A DNA stretch of 23,385 nucleotides from Actinomycetes bacterium. Its GTDB lineage: Bacteria; Actinomycetota; Acidimicrobiia; Acidimicrobiales; Palsa-688. Numbering within the stretch: position 1 is the first letter of the stretch; each line of letters opens with the position of its first letter. The stretch lies in the NCBI GenBank assembly GCA_021808425.1, contig JAKBBS010000038.1, positions 1-23,385 on the forward strand, in the 5' to 3' direction. Below are positions 22,430 through 23,385 of the stretch, one piece after another. Both the position numbers and the translations under genes were made by a program. Below the pieces are notes generated by a model, which ran no database searches, was not told the DNA's origin, and was given only the letters and a program-made list of their open reading frames with translations.

Positions 22430-23356
22430 GTGACCTTTGACACCCGAGTTACATTGACGGGGCCGTGGCGCAAGCCTGCCCAGATGCTCGCAGAGCAAAG
22501 CTACGACGGCCATTCGAGCATCCACGACGCGTCGACGGCAACCTCCCTAGGTTTGACGGGAGCGCCGATTGAAGCCCCCACCCACTTCAGCCAGTTCGAT
22601 CCCCTCTGCTATCTGGTTTGGGGTCAGAGCTGGTTCGAGCGGGGATGCATCAGCTGCCACTTTAAGACGATGGTCGTCGAAGGCGAGGAGGTGCAGGCGA
22701 CCCTTTGTGTTGAGGGGGCCGGTATGGCGGAGATCGAGGCGCACAAGGCGGACGGTACGCCTGTGCTCAAAGGAACTGCGTCAGTCGGACCGTCACATTC
22801 GGCGACTGAACTCGCGAAGCGCCTCGAAGCGTTCGCCGACCCGGGCGAGCTGTTCGTCGTGGACCAGCTGTCGGTGGGGATGGTCGAGGACAGCGGTCGG
22901 GCGATGGTGGACTTCGAGAACGGCAACGGGGACGGGTACCCGTTCTCGCTTTCCGACAAGCTGTGCCGGATAACCGAGGCGCACCCCTGGTATACGAGCG
23001 AGGGAGGCGCCGAGTCCCCGTGGGGAGCCCCGGTGCTACCGATGGAGATGATCAGCGTCCTCGCCCACAAGCAAGGTGGCCGCTGGCCGGTACGCCGCCC
23101 GTCGCTCGGCCTGTTCCTCGACCTCGAGGTCCGACTCGTCAATGGTCCAGTCTTCGCCGGGCGGGAGTATCAGCTTCGCAAGGAGATCGTGGGGCTCGGC
23201 CAGAGCCGAAGGACCGAGTCGTATTGGACCCGGACCACTTTGAGCGATCCGGCGACTGGGACCGTTGCGGCGGAGGTGCTTTTACATAGTGGAGTGTTCA
23301 AGCAGTCCTACCCGGGTTATCCTCTAGGAAACACCGGGGGCCCCTCCCCGGCTTGA
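22430..23356 (+). CDS. Conserved protein of unknown function, hotdog/MaoC-like
   Basis: A 308-residue soluble protein. The N-terminal half (THFSQFDPLCYLVWG, HFKTMVVEGEEVQATLCV, ADGTPVLKGTASVG) has the pattern of hotdog-fold MaoC/thioesterase-type proteins, where a long helix is followed by strands and a VVEGEEV-type turn. The C-terminal half (GLFLDLEVRLVNGPVFAGREYQ, quoted in part, then ESYWTRTTL and AAEVLLHSGVFKQSY) looks like a second hotdog unit, so a double-hotdog protein is likely. No canonical R-hydratase motif (Asp...His in a hydratase loop) could be identified, so activity is not assigned; an acyl-CoA or acyl-thioester substrate would fit the fold. The leaderless promoter indicates expression separate from queCED. 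I judge it a real conserved gene from its codon usage and length. Confidence 0.75.
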   Translation: MTFDTRVTLTGPWRKPAQMLAEQSYDGHSSIHDASTATSLGLTGAPIEAPTHFSQFDPLCYLVWGQSWFERGCISCHFKTMVVEGEEVQATLCVEGAGMAEIEAHKADGTPVLKGTASVGPSHSATELAKRLEAFADPGELFVVDQLSVGMVEDSGRAMVDFENGNGDGYPFSLSDKLCRITEAHPWYTSEGGAESPWGAPVLPMEMISVLAHKQGGRWPVRRPSLGLFLDLEVRLVNGPVFAGREYQLRKEIVGLGQSRRTESYWTRTTLSDPATGTVAAEVLLHSGVFKQSYPGYPLGNTGGPSPA

Positions 23357-23385
23357 GCCGTTGTGCCGACCGAACGTCTTTTTTT
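23349..23385 (+). terminator. Possible terminator at the window edge
   Basis: A small CGGC/GCCG stem-loop overlaps the stop codon and is followed, 18 nt later, by seven T at 23379-23385. A CCGGGG/CCCCGG stem lies just upstream at 23334-23351. The T run is unusual in such GC-rich DNA, but the stem is weak and the window ends within the run. Confidence 0.28.

Noticed and set aside
1..23385. Mobile elements, CRISPR arrays, tRNA genes or toxin-antitoxin and defence genes
   Set aside because: I saw no transposase or integrase motifs, no regularly spaced repeats, no cloverleaf-like sequence and no defence-type domains. The genes are metabolic, transport or signalling in type.

Overview
The window (about 23.4 kb, high GC) looks like chromosomal DNA from an actinobacterium. 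Acidimicrobiia is my best guess but is not proven. The reasons are the GC-rich coding style, frequent GTG and TTG starts, many TANNNT hexamers placed 6-8 nt before start codons (typical of leaderless actinobacterial genes), two luciferase-like (F420-type) oxidoreductases, a PcaD-PcaC fusion, and a ferric-reductase/FMN-binding/ApbE trio. Coding density is very high and no gap reaches 300 bases. I see no tRNA, rRNA, CRISPR array, insertion sequence or phage gene.

Layout. (1) 1-1954, plus strand: the end of an alpha-glucoside-type ABC importer operon (aglF, aglG). (2) 1944-11787, minus strand: reading in the direction of transcription, a ferric-iron-type ABC importer (fbpA-fbpB-fbpC), a seven-helix membrane protein with two ExxE motifs (FTR1-like), a tiny membrane protein, a membrane-anchored SGNH hydrolase, a ferritin-like diiron protein, and a membrane GGDEF-EAL protein with a degenerate GGDEF site. 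(3) 11966-15250, plus: a short-chain dehydrogenase, pcaB and a pcaD-pcaC fusion (pcaL), all consistent with protocatechuate (beta-ketoadipate) breakdown, but without pcaHG in the window. (4) 15319-18092, plus: a membrane ferric-reductase-like flavocytochrome, a secreted FMN-binding protein with a flavinylation motif, and ApbE, the enzyme that attaches the FMN. (5) 18137-20096, plus: two neighbouring luciferase-like oxidoreductases. (6) 20100-20474, minus: a small uncharacterised protein. (7) 20565-22352, plus: queC-queE-queD for preQ0 synthesis. (8) 22430-23356, plus: a conserved protein I read as hotdog-like, of unknown function.

How it fits together. The sugar importer lacks its ATPase here, which is usual when a shared MsmK-type ATPase serves several importers. 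The middle of the window has an iron and redox theme: Fe3+-type uptake, an FTR1-like ExxE protein, a diiron protein, and a transmembrane electron path ending on a covalently bound flavin outside the membrane. The fbpA promoter region carries half of an IdeR/DtxR-like box, which would fit iron control. This link between clusters is inference.

The most interesting non-coding signals are a perfect 14-bp inverted repeat just after the fbpA/fbpB junction, a perfect 10-bp inverted repeat directly before the SGNH hydrolase start, a 7-bp dyad in front of queC, and a recurring leaderless promoter arrangement. No clearly new multi-gene system is evident. The best candidates for a second look are the iron-uptake/ExxE membrane cluster and the flavinyl electron-transfer trio.
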